Shown piece after piece: positions 36,551-47,935 of a stretch of DNA of 64,000 bases. Under the pieces are notes generated by a model. It did no database searches, was not told the origin of the DNA, and saw only the letters and a list, made by a program, of their open reading frames with translations. How positions within the stretch are numbered: the stretch's first letter is position 1; every line of letters starts with the position of its first letter. The DNA is from Dipylidium caninum (Eukaryota > Platyhelminthes > Cestoda > Cyclophyllidea > Dipylidiidae). Position numbers and translations under genes: made by a program. The stretch lies in contig QEYB01000766.1 of the NCBI GenBank assembly GCA_017562135.1, positions 1,736,001-1,800,000 on the forward strand, given 5' to 3'.

Positions 36551-38604
36551 GATGGTGTTCGAGATGAAAATGTATTATAGATTATTTGAGAATGATAAAT
36601 AGCCACAAAATAGACAATGATGGTTGAGAAATATTGGAACACCAGCCAGCACGCCTGATTTCTACGTTACTGAATGAACAGATAAACGAGAATGAGATTT
36701 TGGAATCATGTTCGGGGCCTGAAAAGCTCACAATTTGTTAATCAAACACTTTTCTCTAATTACTTTGAGAGATAACGGCGCATTTAATGGACGGGATCGG
36801 TGAATAAAAGGTCAAAACAAATAAACGATTCTAATTAGACAAGCAACAAAAACTTTCAGACTGCTGGGTGCAAAAGAGATTGAAGGAGAGAAAGAGTGGA
36901 GAAGGTAGGAGGTGTCCTATTGGCATCAATGGAAACACTAGAAATGTGCAAAGGCCTCTGGGCGGAAGAGTTTTGGATGTTAGGGCCTAATCCACAAAAA
37001 CGCCAATTTGCCTTAACGATGCTCCAAGTGTCTTGTACAGTCCGGAGACATTTGTACATCGTTGAGATTTCTAGGCTGAAACGGCTTTCAACGAGTAAAA
37101 TCAGCCTCATTTTATAATTCATACAGAGATTTTTTGCGCGCTTTTAGTTGGAATTGCCCAGACGAGCGTTAGGAAGCTCTCGCCACCAAGTGTTAGAATA
37201 AATAAGAACTTATTTCCCTTCATATTACTCTATAATCGATGGTTCGTGGTGAAATGACAGGAAGGCAAGAACTTCCTTCGGAATGCGACAACTTTCGTAC
37301 TATCCCGAGGCCGTGGTAAAAGTGTGATTATGGCATCACGAATGAATAGCCAAAACCATATACATTAGTGTACCCACAGAGGCGGACGTCGACACTTAAG
37401 TATTTGTTCTTTGAATATTTAGAAACGTGGTAAAAGTGACATCCTCTATTAAACCGAGGGCACTACTATTAGGAAGGCCATTTGTTCTGACAACTTTGAG
37501 CATACGCATACTTGCTGCAGCATTCCGCAAATAAATGGGAGACCTTCTTCCATGGGGAAAGCCTAATTGTGATTAATGTATCGAGTTCGTCCACGGTGAC
37601 AGCAGTCTTCAGTAATATGAACGCTTATTAACAGGTGCCCAAAGTTCAATATGAAATGGTTTCTATATAAATCGGTTTTTGCACGTGAAATTGCAGTGCC
37701 TCTGCTTACGGCGAATTACATAACAGTAGGGAGACAAACCACCTTCCACGACCCTCTTGTGACATGTGAAATCAAGCAGAGTTACGACACTGAGATATTA
37801 AAACTACGCTAAAATTAATAGGAGTTATTGTTGTACAGGAAATATGGTTAAATGATGTCCGACCGTAGACATTAAACCAACGTGGCTGTTAATAACGTTT
37901 GAAATTTGACGTGGAATACTTTTACGAGAATGCCTTCGACTTCGACGCAACTTCGAATTTTATTGTGACCATTGTTCGCGACTTGTCTTCTGAGCCGCGG
38001 TCGAACATTAAACCGTTCTGTACGTTAATTATATGACCATTTAATGGGTTTTAATTACCAATCTTGGGGGCGTAACACGAATGAGTGCATAGAAATTAAA
38101 TGTAAGAGGGAAGAAAAATTTTCTGTAACGGAAGAAGAATGCACAACAAGGAGACAAGACAGTTTACAAGATGTAGACAATTGTTTTTGATACCGGAGCA
38201 GTACAAATAGCTAGGGTATATCCACTGGGAAAAATATGTGACTAATTGACAGTTAGGGGGGAAGGTTCAGATAGGTGTTTTATTATTTGAAGAATATGAA
38301 ATGTGGGATATCCTCAGAAAAATAGCTACGCACTATTTCGTACTCGAACTATAAAAAAGCCATATGTAGCAGAAGAAGAATTGATTAAATTTAATAATTT
38401 AAGCTTAGCCTCAAAATAATCAACTATTAGAATCGCAAATGCTGTGTCAATTTACAAGGGAGATCAATTTATATATTTTGCCCGAAGTAGGCAATTCTAC
38501 CGTTAAGTGCAGCTGAATTACCTTCAAATTTGTTTATTTTACTCTCCGCATAGCAATTTGTAAAGTGCACGCCTTAACTACGAGGTCATAGATAATATTT
38601 CTTA
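36551..38604. other. Intergenic upstream of DRC2
   Basis: AT-rich sequence with no supported exon. It should hold the DRC2 promoter. No clear TATA box was found close to the start codon at 38605. Confidence 0.45.
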
Positions 38605-41492
38605 ATGGCGAAGAAAAGGTCTAAGATTCTGAGCGATGATGAGAAGGCTGCGCAATTAGAAAAACAGCGACTTGCAGAGATCTCAGCATCAATGAAAAAG
38701 AACGAGTTGCTCCATCTCTATTTAAAGGTATGGAGAATTAACCTTAATAACTCATTAGAACAAATTAGAAAAGGAAGAAAAAATGACCAAAATAAATAAA
38801 TTAACAGTAAACCAACAGTGGCGCGAGCTTCTACGCAAGGCGAAATCGGCTGAAATGCAGACAGATTTGCAAATACTGAAAGGCACTTTTGAGAGAGTTA
38901 AAGATAGGTATGGTGCCGCCGTAAATCGTCTTTTTGCAAAGGAAAAAGCACATACTTAAAATGTTGGACATTGAGCTTGTGCAATCAGAAGAACAATATA
39001 TGATGTCGCTGCGTAATCATCTCCGCAGCCTGGACTTGTTCATTGGTAGGTGGACTGCAACTGACATTTATGACAACCTTTTGGGTAATAACATCACGTC
39101 TTCGTCTTCAGTTTATATAAAAAGTTTAGATGAATTATTTTTTCTGTACATTATTCATTTGTGTTTCTCATCATGATTTATTTATGTGGCATGATCACTC
39201 ATGCACTTGCTTTTAGAGGTTCAAAATCAACGTCTAGAGCGGATGAAACATTCGTTTGATGAGGAACTAGCCATTATGAGAAGGGAGTATGAAGCTGGTG
39301 AGTGAGAAGAGAAATTGTCAACGTGATCTAGAGAAAACATATATGGTGACACGGCATCGCCAACAAATAGATGAGTTAAAGGACACCTATGTAGCGTTTG
39401 ATAGATACTTTCTCCAAAAAGAACAAATTGCTAGGAGTGAGTACGGGAGTATTTCGCGACGAAATGAAAAACAAGGTTAGCGTCTTACAAGGCTTGTTTT
39501 TCAATGCTAAATGCAATATAACACCGTAATTTGTAAGGTACTTATTTTCGGACATCAAAGTTTCCGATATTATCAAATGGAAGCTATTCCACAACGTCTA
39601 ACGTCCGTCGTGATATTGATTTAATTTCACTGTAGCTTTTGCCCACTCACTCCTTGTAGTCCCGTGTTATGCTCTTAGAGTAACGATGACCTCGCTGAGA
39701 GGAACCTCAGTGAACACTTGATAAGTTTTTTATCATGAATTTTAAAAAAATTGTTCACCTTAGAGCTTATTCTGCAGACCTTTTGTCATTTTTCAACAAC
39801 AAACTAGTGCTATCTCGTGGTATTTATACCACCCTTCCCTGCCCTTTTCTCCATTAGTTTTTTAGGCATATATAAGAATATATCCGTATAGCATGTTGAG
39901 GAATAACTGTCTTGTCGAAGTTTTGCCGATCTTAATATTTCAGCCCTTTTATAACGGGTAACATCTGTTATAGCAGTAAGCCATTCGTGTCCTACTAACA
40001 AATATCAGTAACGCTTGTTAACAGGCGATAGAGAATAAGCACGCTTTGAGAATGGGGCTCGAGAGGAAGGTGAACTCTCTGTGGAGTGAATTCACCGCAC
40101 TGAGAACGAACTATTTAAAGGCAACAGAGGAACGCCGCAACTATTATGAAGTCCTGAGGCAGCGCAATGATCAATCACTCAAAGACATTGAGCATCAAAT
40201 GTCCCATTTGAAAATGGTTACGCACAAAATAGTGGTTGTGAAGACGCACCTAGGTAAGGTAGAAGAGGAATTCAAAGAAAAAAATCGCTTACTTGGTGAC
40301 GAGCGGGGACGTTTGTCGGCACATTTTCTTGACCTAAAACGGCAAATTAACCTATTGCGAGAACGTCAGTTGATGAAATTAACAAACTTGGTGAACGTGA
40401 GTAACTCTGTGCACAAAGATATTAAGGAAATGCTAAGGCAAGCAAATATACTGATTGGGCTGGGAGAGAAGTGCCGTCAACTGGAGACGGAGGAGGAAAA
40501 AGTGTTGCCCTTCTATGTCTCCTGCTTAACCCAAGAGGATGAGAAGGAACTCAGAGATGCACATGAATCCGAAGTTAACGCAGAAATCAAGGCCGTGAGT
40601 GAGGAGAAATAAATTTAGCCTTATAAATGATCCAAGTTCTCTAAGATCCACTCATTTGCTGAGCGATCAGGTTTGGTGTTTGGTTGGGCAACCTGATTTT
40701 AAAATACTGAAAATTTCTAAATGGAAATGAAGACTTTAGAGAGACTTCACGACAGTCCAATTTTGTGCTTGGTAGCGTCTCCAAAAACGAGCCCCGTAAA
40801 ATGGGAGTAAGGTCTTTTAATTTTGCCCAGGCAAGATGATTCGAGGAGTCTTTTCGTTAAAGTTTTGCCGGTTTGTCCGCAGGCGGTAGTCGCTAGGTCT
40901 CAAGTAGAAAGTGAGTATAGCAAATTGAGAGAACCAAGGAACGTGCTAGGTGATTTTAAGGTCTCGCGTCACACACGAGGATGAGACGTCTTTGGCTTTC
41001 TCTCCCAGATGCTCAAACTTTACGAACCACTCGAAATGTTTTGGCGTCGCTTCAGCAAAGTTCAACTCGAAAAATTGGCTTTAATGAAGGAGAACCGAGT
41101 TCTGGAGGTGGAAAACCGTCATTTGAGGTCTATGGTGGCTCAGTACTTGGAGAACCTCTCAGTTAACGAAAGGGTCATGTCACAACCCAACACCCTCCTC
41201 ATCATCAATGGGAAACACAGCCTCAAGTACGTTTGTCTAAAGGTTCCACTGACACGTCGTTTAACAGTAACATCTGAACCTCTGGTGTCAGTTAGCGCGA
41301 TTTCTAAGTATGTAGAGGTGGAGAAATTAACTGGGGGGATTACAAGTGCTACAAATTTATAGATGGCAGTCTCAGAAGCCCGACTTTGCCCATTCTAGAT
41401 TGGACCCGTCAACGCGGCCCCCGGTGGCCACAGTCAAACTGGAAGGCGCGCTGATGGTCAAAGACGGCGTCCCTTCGTGCCCAGACCTGTGA
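38605..41492 (+). CDS. DRC2: Dynein regulatory complex subunit 2 (CCDC65), one frame break
   Basis: DRC2 is a coiled-coil subunit of the nexin-dynein regulatory complex that coordinates dynein arms in motile cilia and sperm. Eight exons were resolved: 38605-38727, 38759-38907, 38942-39045, 39217-39297, 39332-39475, 40025-40594, 41009-41226 and 41363-41492. They give about 505 residues, near the family's usual 480-500. Hallmarks are QWRELLRKAK, LQILKGTFERV, ALRMGLERKVNSLW, LETEEEKVLPFY, and MFWRRFSKVQLEKL with MVAQYLENLSV. The first two and the fourth introns are 31, 34 and 34 nt. Later introns are 136-549 nt. Exon 5 carries one surplus base in the GGG at 39445-39447. With it the frame fails; without it the alignment with the family is the same length throughout. 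This could be a sequencing slip or a real lesion. Confidence 0.93.
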
Positions 41493-41513
41493 GCTGCAGT
41501 CTACAGCTTATGA

Positions 41514-41519
41514 AATAAA
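41514..41519 (+). promoter_or_regulatory. AATAAA polyadenylation signal of DRC2
   Basis: A canonical AATAAA lies 22 nt after the DRC2 stop codon. This implies a very short 3' UTR and supports the chosen last exon. Confidence 0.6.
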
Positions 41520-42471
41520 ATACATCAAGTGGCGACTCTTCTACGTCCTTTCTGGCCTTTAAGCAAGTGTTTTAGTAAAATATGGTCGGTGGACAGTGGT
41601 GAATTGGTGAACTGGAGTTTATTGTTTGTCTTTATGCTATCTGCTAAGTCATCTAAACTGCCCCATGCTTGCATATCTCGTTTTTTATCACCTCAAAGGC
41701 TTCATCAGCACTCTCTCGTCCGTCCTGAATCCGCTTTCAGCATGAAGTATCTGCAGTGAGGAATCCGATGTTATCGCTCACTGCGCCCTGGGAAAGCGGC
41801 AATGTGACTTCAGATGTGCAAATGCAGCCCAGAAAAAATTCCCACTGTTTCCTTAATGAAATAGTTCGTGAGCATTGCGGATGAGACCACAATGCACCCG
41901 ACAGACTCCCATTTCACAGTCCTCTCCGAGATAAGTTGAGGAAGACTGTAGCCTGAATGTATTTGGCACATTTCATTCTCATCGCCACCGGTGTGTGATG
42001 CACTTAACCCCGACATCTCGTATTTCTCTGCGAGCCACAGCCGAAAGTGGAGGAAGCCACTCCTACGCTGCGGACTGTGGAAGGCGGTGGCGTGCGCTGG
42101 GGGGACGCCGGTCCCCGTCACAAGGTGGGCGACCGCCTGGGCGGTGTGGGAATAGAGACGCGGTTGAAATTAGGCGCAAGAAACTCTTCGCAGTCAGTCC
42201 TTGGTTGTCTGAGGGTTATCTCATGCCTTATGCAACGAGACGATTCACGAAAGAGCGCAGGGATAAGGCGTGGGGAAGTGGAGGCTCACAGATCTCAACT
42301 GTCGGGGGGGGGGGGGAGACTAGAGGAAACTCAGTACGCAAATTTTTCTTCCCTGTACAAGCGGTGTATGCAGTGAGTGGACTGTCGACATCGGAGTCTA
42401 CGCGAAAGCGACGCTGAATTCCACAGAGGGGGTGGATAGTGTATTGAGGTAAGAAGAGGAGACAGGCAACT
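41520..42471. other. Intergenic between convergent genes
   Basis: Between DRC2 and the minus-strand four-TM gene. It contains a run of 13 G at 42304-42316. Open frames on both strands overlap and have no homology. Confidence 0.5.
42304..42316. repeat. Poly-G run (13 nt)
   Basis: Thirteen consecutive G on the plus strand, likely prone to length error. Confidence 0.95.
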
Positions 42472-42930
42472 TTATACATGGGCAGGGACCTGCCTCCGTT
42501 TCCACGGCAGTGACACGGTGGCGAGAAGTGGCAAGTCGATCCAAATGACTAGCGATGCAAAGAAGCAGGCAAAAATGGCCAAGAGAACGGACCAGGCTTC
42601 GGTGATTATTGTCGTAAAGGTGAGCACGGAGATACTCAGCGCGACTGCACCGACGTAGAGAGCGATGTAGAAGCCCAGAAGCATTGGTCCCCGGGTTTCG
42701 GGATAGACGGTCCAGTAGATGCCGAGTAAGAAGCTCAGACCCATGCCAATGGAGCCGACGACTAGGAGAGCGCCCACTGCGGTGCACAACTGCTCCCAGT
42801 GCAGGTTCCGCGAAGCGAACAGACTCCCGCCCTGCCAGAGAGGCGTCCCCACCGCGATGGCGGAGAGGATGAAGGCCAGGCCCAGCAGCACCACCGGCAG
42901 ACGACTAGCCTCCACCAATTTCTTTGCCAT
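42472..42930 (-). CDS. Small four-transmembrane protein A
   Basis: A single-exon ORF of 152 residues. The start is the MAKKLVEASRLPVV methionine; an upstream in-frame extension is Ser/Thr/Arg-rich and falls in a GT repeat, so it was left out. Four hydrophobic helices are visible: about residues 11-30, 47-70, 85-109 and 115-137. The first extracellular loop has PLWQGGSLF. The topology resembles the PMP22/claudin superfamily, but the W-GLW-C-C signature is incomplete, so I do not assign it. Its closest look-alike is the plus-strand protein 1.2 kb away, with the same order of helices and the same W-x-GG-x-LF motif. The basic tail ends PWKRRQVPAHV. Confidence 0.8.
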   Translation of the reverse strand: MAKKLVEASRLPVVLLGLAFILSAIAVGTPLWQGGSLFASRNLHWEQLCTAVGALLVVGSIGMGLSFLLGIYWTVYPETRGPMLLGFYIALYVGAVALSISVLTFTTIITEAWSVLLAIFACFFASLVIWIDLPLLATVSLPWKRRQVPAHV

Positions 42931-44110
42931 ACTGCTGCTTCTCTGCTTACCTACCCGTCTCCTTGTGTGTGTGTGTGCGCGTGAGGTGCACGTACGTGCA
43001 GGCGGTGGAAGTGTGCTCGTGTCTGGCACAGGACAGCACCACGATGCTGTTACTCACACCGCCGCAGAGGCGCGTCTGATTGGCCAGTGTGGAGGCGCAG
43101 GCGCTGGCTCCAGTGAGTTCAATAATTTGCTACTCGGCATTTTCAAGTGGGGACCATCGCCTTCGCTCACTGTATGTGTCACCTTCTACTATCTTTTCTT
43201 CGTAATTTGCTGCAATGAATTTAAAAATTCTGCCCCCCAGTCAATTGCACTTCAGACCACTCGCGAAGTGCGCGATGGGTGGGAAATTTTAACCGTGAGG
43301 GAGGCTATTTCTTCTCCCCAAACGAACTTCGTTAGAGTCCATTTTTCCCTCGCGGCTGCTCGCTCAAGAGGTGGCCAACGGGCAGAAAGGAAGAGGTCCT
43401 CAGGTAGCTGCATCCGCGGGGGTACGAGATGGCACAAAGACTGGCATGGGGGAATGTGGAGTCCGCTGAGGCCTAATTATTTCGGCTGACGAGGAGGTCC
43501 GTGTGCCATTGGCGTTTGACCGCTATGCGAGGCCTATGGGACTTTCAGTAGCCGTGTCTGTTTCTCATCGTCGAATCGAGACTCGATTTTGGCTCATTTG
43601 CATCCTGAGAAGCAAATTCGAATCACCCGCGATGGGCTTCCTAGATTGGGAATATCAACCAAGCAGTTGGTTATAAATTTACAAAAATCTACTTGCGTGT
43701 TATCCGGATGGGAGCTTAGTATCGCTGGGGGCGAACTAAGAGCTCCAGCGCTTCCACTTGGAGCTCCAATCTTTTCGCTCAGGCGTTCAGTTGTATGCAC
43801 TCAGTTGCCATTTTCGAATGCTGCCCTTCGCAGGGTTCGGAGTGTCCGTGCCAGCAAAAGGGCAGCTTTTGGAGGCTGCCTTTAAAACTGAAGATTCTTA
43901 ACCAAACTGGGGACGCATCATGGAGGGCTGGGCGCAATTGTCTCACTCGAATACAATAAGTGGCTGTCAAAAATTAGGGTTCATTCGACGCCAATTGAGG
44001 GAGACTCATACCATTTGATGTGGATTCTAGCATTATCAGAGGGGAGAGGCGAGCCGGCGTGAGAACACTCTCCCGTATTCCCCAACCGGTGTTCACCCAA
44101 GCCAGTCGCA
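42931..44110. other. Shared upstream region of the divergent four-TM pair
   Basis: This is the region between two head-to-head genes, so it probably contains both promoters. A (GT)n tract lies at about 42962-42980, in the 5' leader of gene A. No TATA box is obvious. Open frames inside give no recognisable protein. Confidence 0.5.
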
Positions 44111-44543
44111 ATGGCTCCGATCGCGCAAACAGTCTCCTCCTTGCTGCTGGGCTTCGCGCTCTGCTTCATGCTGCTGGCAGTGAGCCTGAATCACTGGCAC
44201 GGTTGGCAACCTCTTCGACTACGCGGTACCGCAGGACGCCGACAAGGCGCGGGCCTGCGCAGCCCTCTTCACCACCGGCACGATACTGTGGACAGCCGCC
44301 TTCATCCTTGGCCTCGTGCGTTTCTGCAGCCCTGAGGAACTCAGTGGACATCGAGGCATTGGCATTAGCTTCATTCTTGCTCTCTACCTCGGAACCGCGC
44401 TCAACATCATCGCGATGCTAGTGTACACCGCAGTTCTCGGGGAGGAGTGGTCTTTTCTCTTCGCTGCCACCGCGTGGGTCGCCAGCCTCGTGGTCTCTTG
44501 CATGGCCAGCATCCTCTGCCGCTGTGATGCCAAGCGTTCATGA
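44111..44543 (+). CDS. Small four-transmembrane protein B, with one-base frame break
   Basis: The frame opens MAPIAQTVSSLLLGFALCF and runs to SLNHWHG. The continuation GNLFDYAVPQDADKARAC is in the next frame and runs on to the stop at 44543. Removing one T from the TT at 44203-44204 joins them as HWHG-GNLFD, matching the W-x-GG-x-LF motif of the minus-strand paralogue. The joined reading has about 143 residues and four helices. The second and third helices are separated by a short loop (SPEELSGHRGIG), and the tail is CRCDAKRS. No intron fits the gap. It is therefore either a sequence error or a recently broken gene. No known family was assigned. Confidence 0.7.
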
Positions 44544-45806
44544 CCTATTTTCCGCCTGCTCTCTCTTCTCCGTATTTTAATACATATTCCTTCACAAGCT
44601 GTCTTTCCATTTTAACTTCATACTTCATCCACCTGGCCAGGTCCAAAAACTCTCGCAAACACGCGAAGATCCCACAGCAAACAAATAGTCTTGACGACTC
44701 AAGAAATCGCGCGCTAAGGGACTTCCATTCCTTCGGCAATAATCTGCCCCGTCAGAGGCCTGTGAGATTGGAGTACGGCTTAGCACACGGTCTCTTTCGT
44801 CTCGGCAGGAGATGTCCTGCTGTAAATTGCCGTCGGTCGTCACACTGTCTGTCATCTGCTCCCCACCGAGTCTGTCGCGTTTGCAGGCGTCCTTTCAAGT
44901 GACATACCCACAGTCGCAATATTTGCAACTGATGAAACAAGAAGTGCTACCCTCGGGACAGTTAATAACATTTTCGAGTAAACTAACTCTTCCTAACCTC
45001 CGTTCATATCCACTTGAATGAGCTCGGGACAGTAGAAATTATCACTTCTACAGTGGTTTGAGTTTTTGACGAGAGTTGCCGAGGTGATGGACACTCGCAG
45101 CCCTATAAGACAGGCACGTAAAAAGGCCTAGATTAGTGCTTATCCGCTGAACGTGGGCTTTCCGAGCGTCAAACAAGAGTCTCTGTCCAAAGCGCAGCCG
45201 TCACCGTCTCAATGCTTTCACGGGTAACGGGGTCAAAGAGGAGAGGTCATTTACCACTCTCAATGGGAAGAAGTCCTGAGTTACAATTGTGAAGTTTAAG
45301 GCTTTGCCACTCAGGCTACGCACAGGCGAAAGTAGTTTTCAACAAACTTCCTTCCTACGACTGATGCGATGTCGGAAGCTTGAATGATGGTGTTCGGTGA
45401 GGGACGGATTGTAGATTTGTTTGCATCTCCTAGCCTAAACACAAAAAATAATTTCTGAATAGAGAAATACGAACTGGGAGACCAATTGTATACCATCCGT
45501 CGGCATCAAAAGGTGTTGGGTTTTTATTCAGGCTGGAGGAAGATTTGAAATTTGAGGTTTTTTGGTCACACACTTCTGCGATCGTACGACAAACAATCGC
45601 GGCATCACCCACTGAGGCAGAACAGTCTCGAAGGTCGTAAGGTAAATTTGTACAAATGTGACAAATGATGCGCTGTTGGCGGATGAAGAACTGTTGGTTT
45701 AGGGAGACTTTGAACTTCTCGTCTCCACGTTGGCCAACTGTGCTTTTTTTGGGCACTCGATTAATTTACCAGCAGTTCAAAGGTCGCATCTAATGCGAGA
45801 GAGGTC
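44544..45806. other. Intergenic, with one candidate exon
   Basis: Between the four-TM gene B and the secreted-protein gene. A cysteine-containing frame on the minus strand at 45470-45756 is listed separately; the rest shows nothing. Confidence 0.4.
45470..45756 (-). CDS. Candidate Cys-containing exon
   Basis: An open frame of about 95 codons with balanced codon use and regularly placed cysteines (IICHICTN, LRDCSAS, IVCRTIAEVCDQ). It ends near a G|GTCTCC site. The cysteine pattern vaguely recalls small extracellular domains, but no family can be named. There is no ATG at its start, so it would need an upstream exon. That exon would lie under or beyond the divergent secreted-protein gene. Confidence 0.25.
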
Positions 45807-45814
45807 TATAAAAG
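45807..45814 (+). promoter_or_regulatory. TATA box of the secreted-protein gene
   Basis: TATAAAAG lies 46 nt before the ATG. With the usual 25-30 nt spacing, transcription would start about 10-20 nt upstream of the start codon, giving a very short leader. It is the clearest core promoter element in the window. Confidence 0.65.
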
Positions 45815-45852
45815 CTTCGTACTCAGGACGAGTTCTCAACACAGGTTAAATC

Positions 45853-46194
45853 ATGAAGTGTCTATTCTTTACGCTCCTCGCGATCGTCTCTTTGGCAGCT
45901 GCGACGCCAATAAGTCCACCTCCGCCAGGCTTCACCGAGGTGGAGCAGTCAACAATCATGGGCCTTCTAGAAAAACACAAATTGCGCGATATCGTTCGTT
46001 TGTTACTGATGATGGAGATGAGGACGTATACCAAGAAACTTCCTACTCCTGAGCCGAAAACAGTCACTACCGAAATGGTAGAGGACTTAACAATCTCCGA
46101 TTTACCGTTGAGTAAGGACTCAGCACCAGAAGAAGGACAGCAGACTGTTTCGCCAATTTTCTCTGTACACGGACTATATGACGAACACTGGTGA
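45853..46194 (+). CDS. Small secreted protein, unknown family
   Basis: An intronless 113-residue ORF with a textbook signal peptide (MKCLFFTLLAIVSLAAA, cleavage likely after ATP or nearby). The mature part starts with a proline run (ISPPPPGF). It then has an amphipathic helical stretch (STIMGLLEKHKLRDIV, RLLLMMEMRTYTKKL) and ends in an acidic Thr/Ser/Pro-rich tail (LYDEHW). There are no cysteines after the signal peptide, which argues against a disulphide-rich fold. The TATA box and very short leader suggest strong regulated expression, as for some excretory-secretory proteins of parasitic flatworms. That role is inference. No homologue was recognised. Confidence 0.72.
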   Translation: MKCLFFTLLAIVSLAAATPISPPPPGFTEVEQSTIMGLLEKHKLRDIVRLLLMMEMRTYTKKLPTPEPKTVTTEMVEDLTISDLPLSKDSAPEEGQQTVSPIFSVHGLYDEHW

Positions 46195-47935
46195 CAGGGA
46201 GCAACAAAATGTTAACAATGCTTCATTTGCGCCACACTCATTGTTAACACTGAATACTGATTAATAGCCATTTACTCTAATTGCCTGGTGCCGCCACTTC
46301 TTCGACGACAACGCCGTTAAAATGATATTACAGTGGTTATGATCTTTAACTTTTCATTGACGAACAAAATTAAGAAAGCAGTTCTAAAAGTGCCGCAAAA
46401 TTTAAAATAAGGTTAGTTTACGAAATCAATGTTAGGTGAGAGTCCAATTAGGGAACTATCGAAATGGGAACAGATTACATAATTTTGTCGAAAACATTTT
46501 ATTAGAGTATTCTCTCCACTTCTAAAGTGGTATTACGAAAGAGGGTGTCATTAAAACCGATATTTGCTCTTTTACTTGGGATTTACGTAATATCTTTCCC
46601 AAGAAATATTTGTAACTTACCAAAGCAGACAAACAGTTTCTTCTGATGAAAATTTAATTATAATAGTAAATAACAGCGGCTTCATTCACATATTAACATC
46701 TGTTAGTGAAAGCGGAGAGAACGGAGTACTTTCACCCAAATTTCCCTTTAAGCACAGACTATTGCCACACATGAATGACAGACCGGCTAAACTCTGTGGA
46801 CTATTATCCAGCGGTACGAAATAGTCTTTAAGAGGGTCATCTATAGGGGTGCCATTGTAGAAAGGAAAGATCATTAAAAATTTTGAGAATACTCTAACAG
46901 CCAAAAGCCGTCGGAGGACAAAAGAAGCTTCTAAAAACTGATTGAATGTAATCTAGGGATCTGCTGTACGGAAATATGTGTAATATATGGAATTAGACAG
47001 TATTTTTGTGAATATAAGGAAAGCGGTTCTTTTCATGACCTGACATTGATAGGGAAATGATATAATGTTAACCAAAGACAGGTCAAGGCGGTAATTTAGG
47101 GGTGAGGTTCACAGGAAAGTTAGCAGCAAACACTGACTTGGCATGTTAACTTCGATTTTCCGGTCATGGCATGATTATGTCGCGGGACAATTTTTGTTTT
47201 AATTGAAAGCAAAACTCATTTCCATTGTTTATTTAAAGAAAACTAAATGCGGGTTCCAATTAAAGTATCCTTAGGGACTAAAACTTAAAACGTCATAAAT
47301 CACAAATAGGTACTTAAACTACATCACTTTGATGATTGGTGACTTGGTTTGAATAACTACCGTATTCATAACTTGAAGGTCACCAACCTGACCACTGAAG
47401 GCGCGTTTTGGAATCATACAAGAAGCGATATTAGGTAGACATTAGTTGCAAACGCATTTAATTAGTTTATGTAATACATCAAAGCAATTTTACCATCGGG
47501 TAGGTACTCAAAGTATTGGCATAAGCATCTGATTCATCTTCAAATTAAAAGACCCGTAAACCTTCATAGTTTTCTTGTGTTTGGCGCAAGTTGAACAGCG
47601 CACGTAAACTCAAAGTTCCTCCTTTTGGTCTGCCAGTTTTGCCGTCTACAATTTTTGCGACACATAGCTAACCTACTTGTTGATAACGATCTACAGAGGT
47701 CTCAGCTTGTTAGCGACATAACGTTTTTTATGTTCCTTAGTCTGGTAATATGAATGTCAGATTTTAAATTCGAAGACCGACGAAACCTACTGGCGTAAGG
47801 TTTACTTTGCAAGGAAGTTGGTTTGAATGAGTCGAAGCCTTCAATTCAAATATCTTTATTCCAAGTAATAATTCGGATAGTAAATCTGTGAAATAATTGA
47901 ACAATTTGAAGTTCCTTTAATACTGATCCGTTTCT
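46195..47935. other. Intergenic, no supported gene
   Basis: AT-rich. Holds the 3' side of the secreted-protein gene and the promoter region of the TTLL4-like gene. No exon or element identified. Confidence 0.45.

Noticed and set aside
36223..36580. Two overlapping plus-strand frames, possible first exon of an upstream gene
   Set aside because: Frames compete with each other and no donor or family match was found.
42472..43029. Start of four-TM protein A at 43029
   Set aside because: The extension is simple Thr/Arg/His sequence over a GT repeat; the downstream Met directly precedes the first helix.
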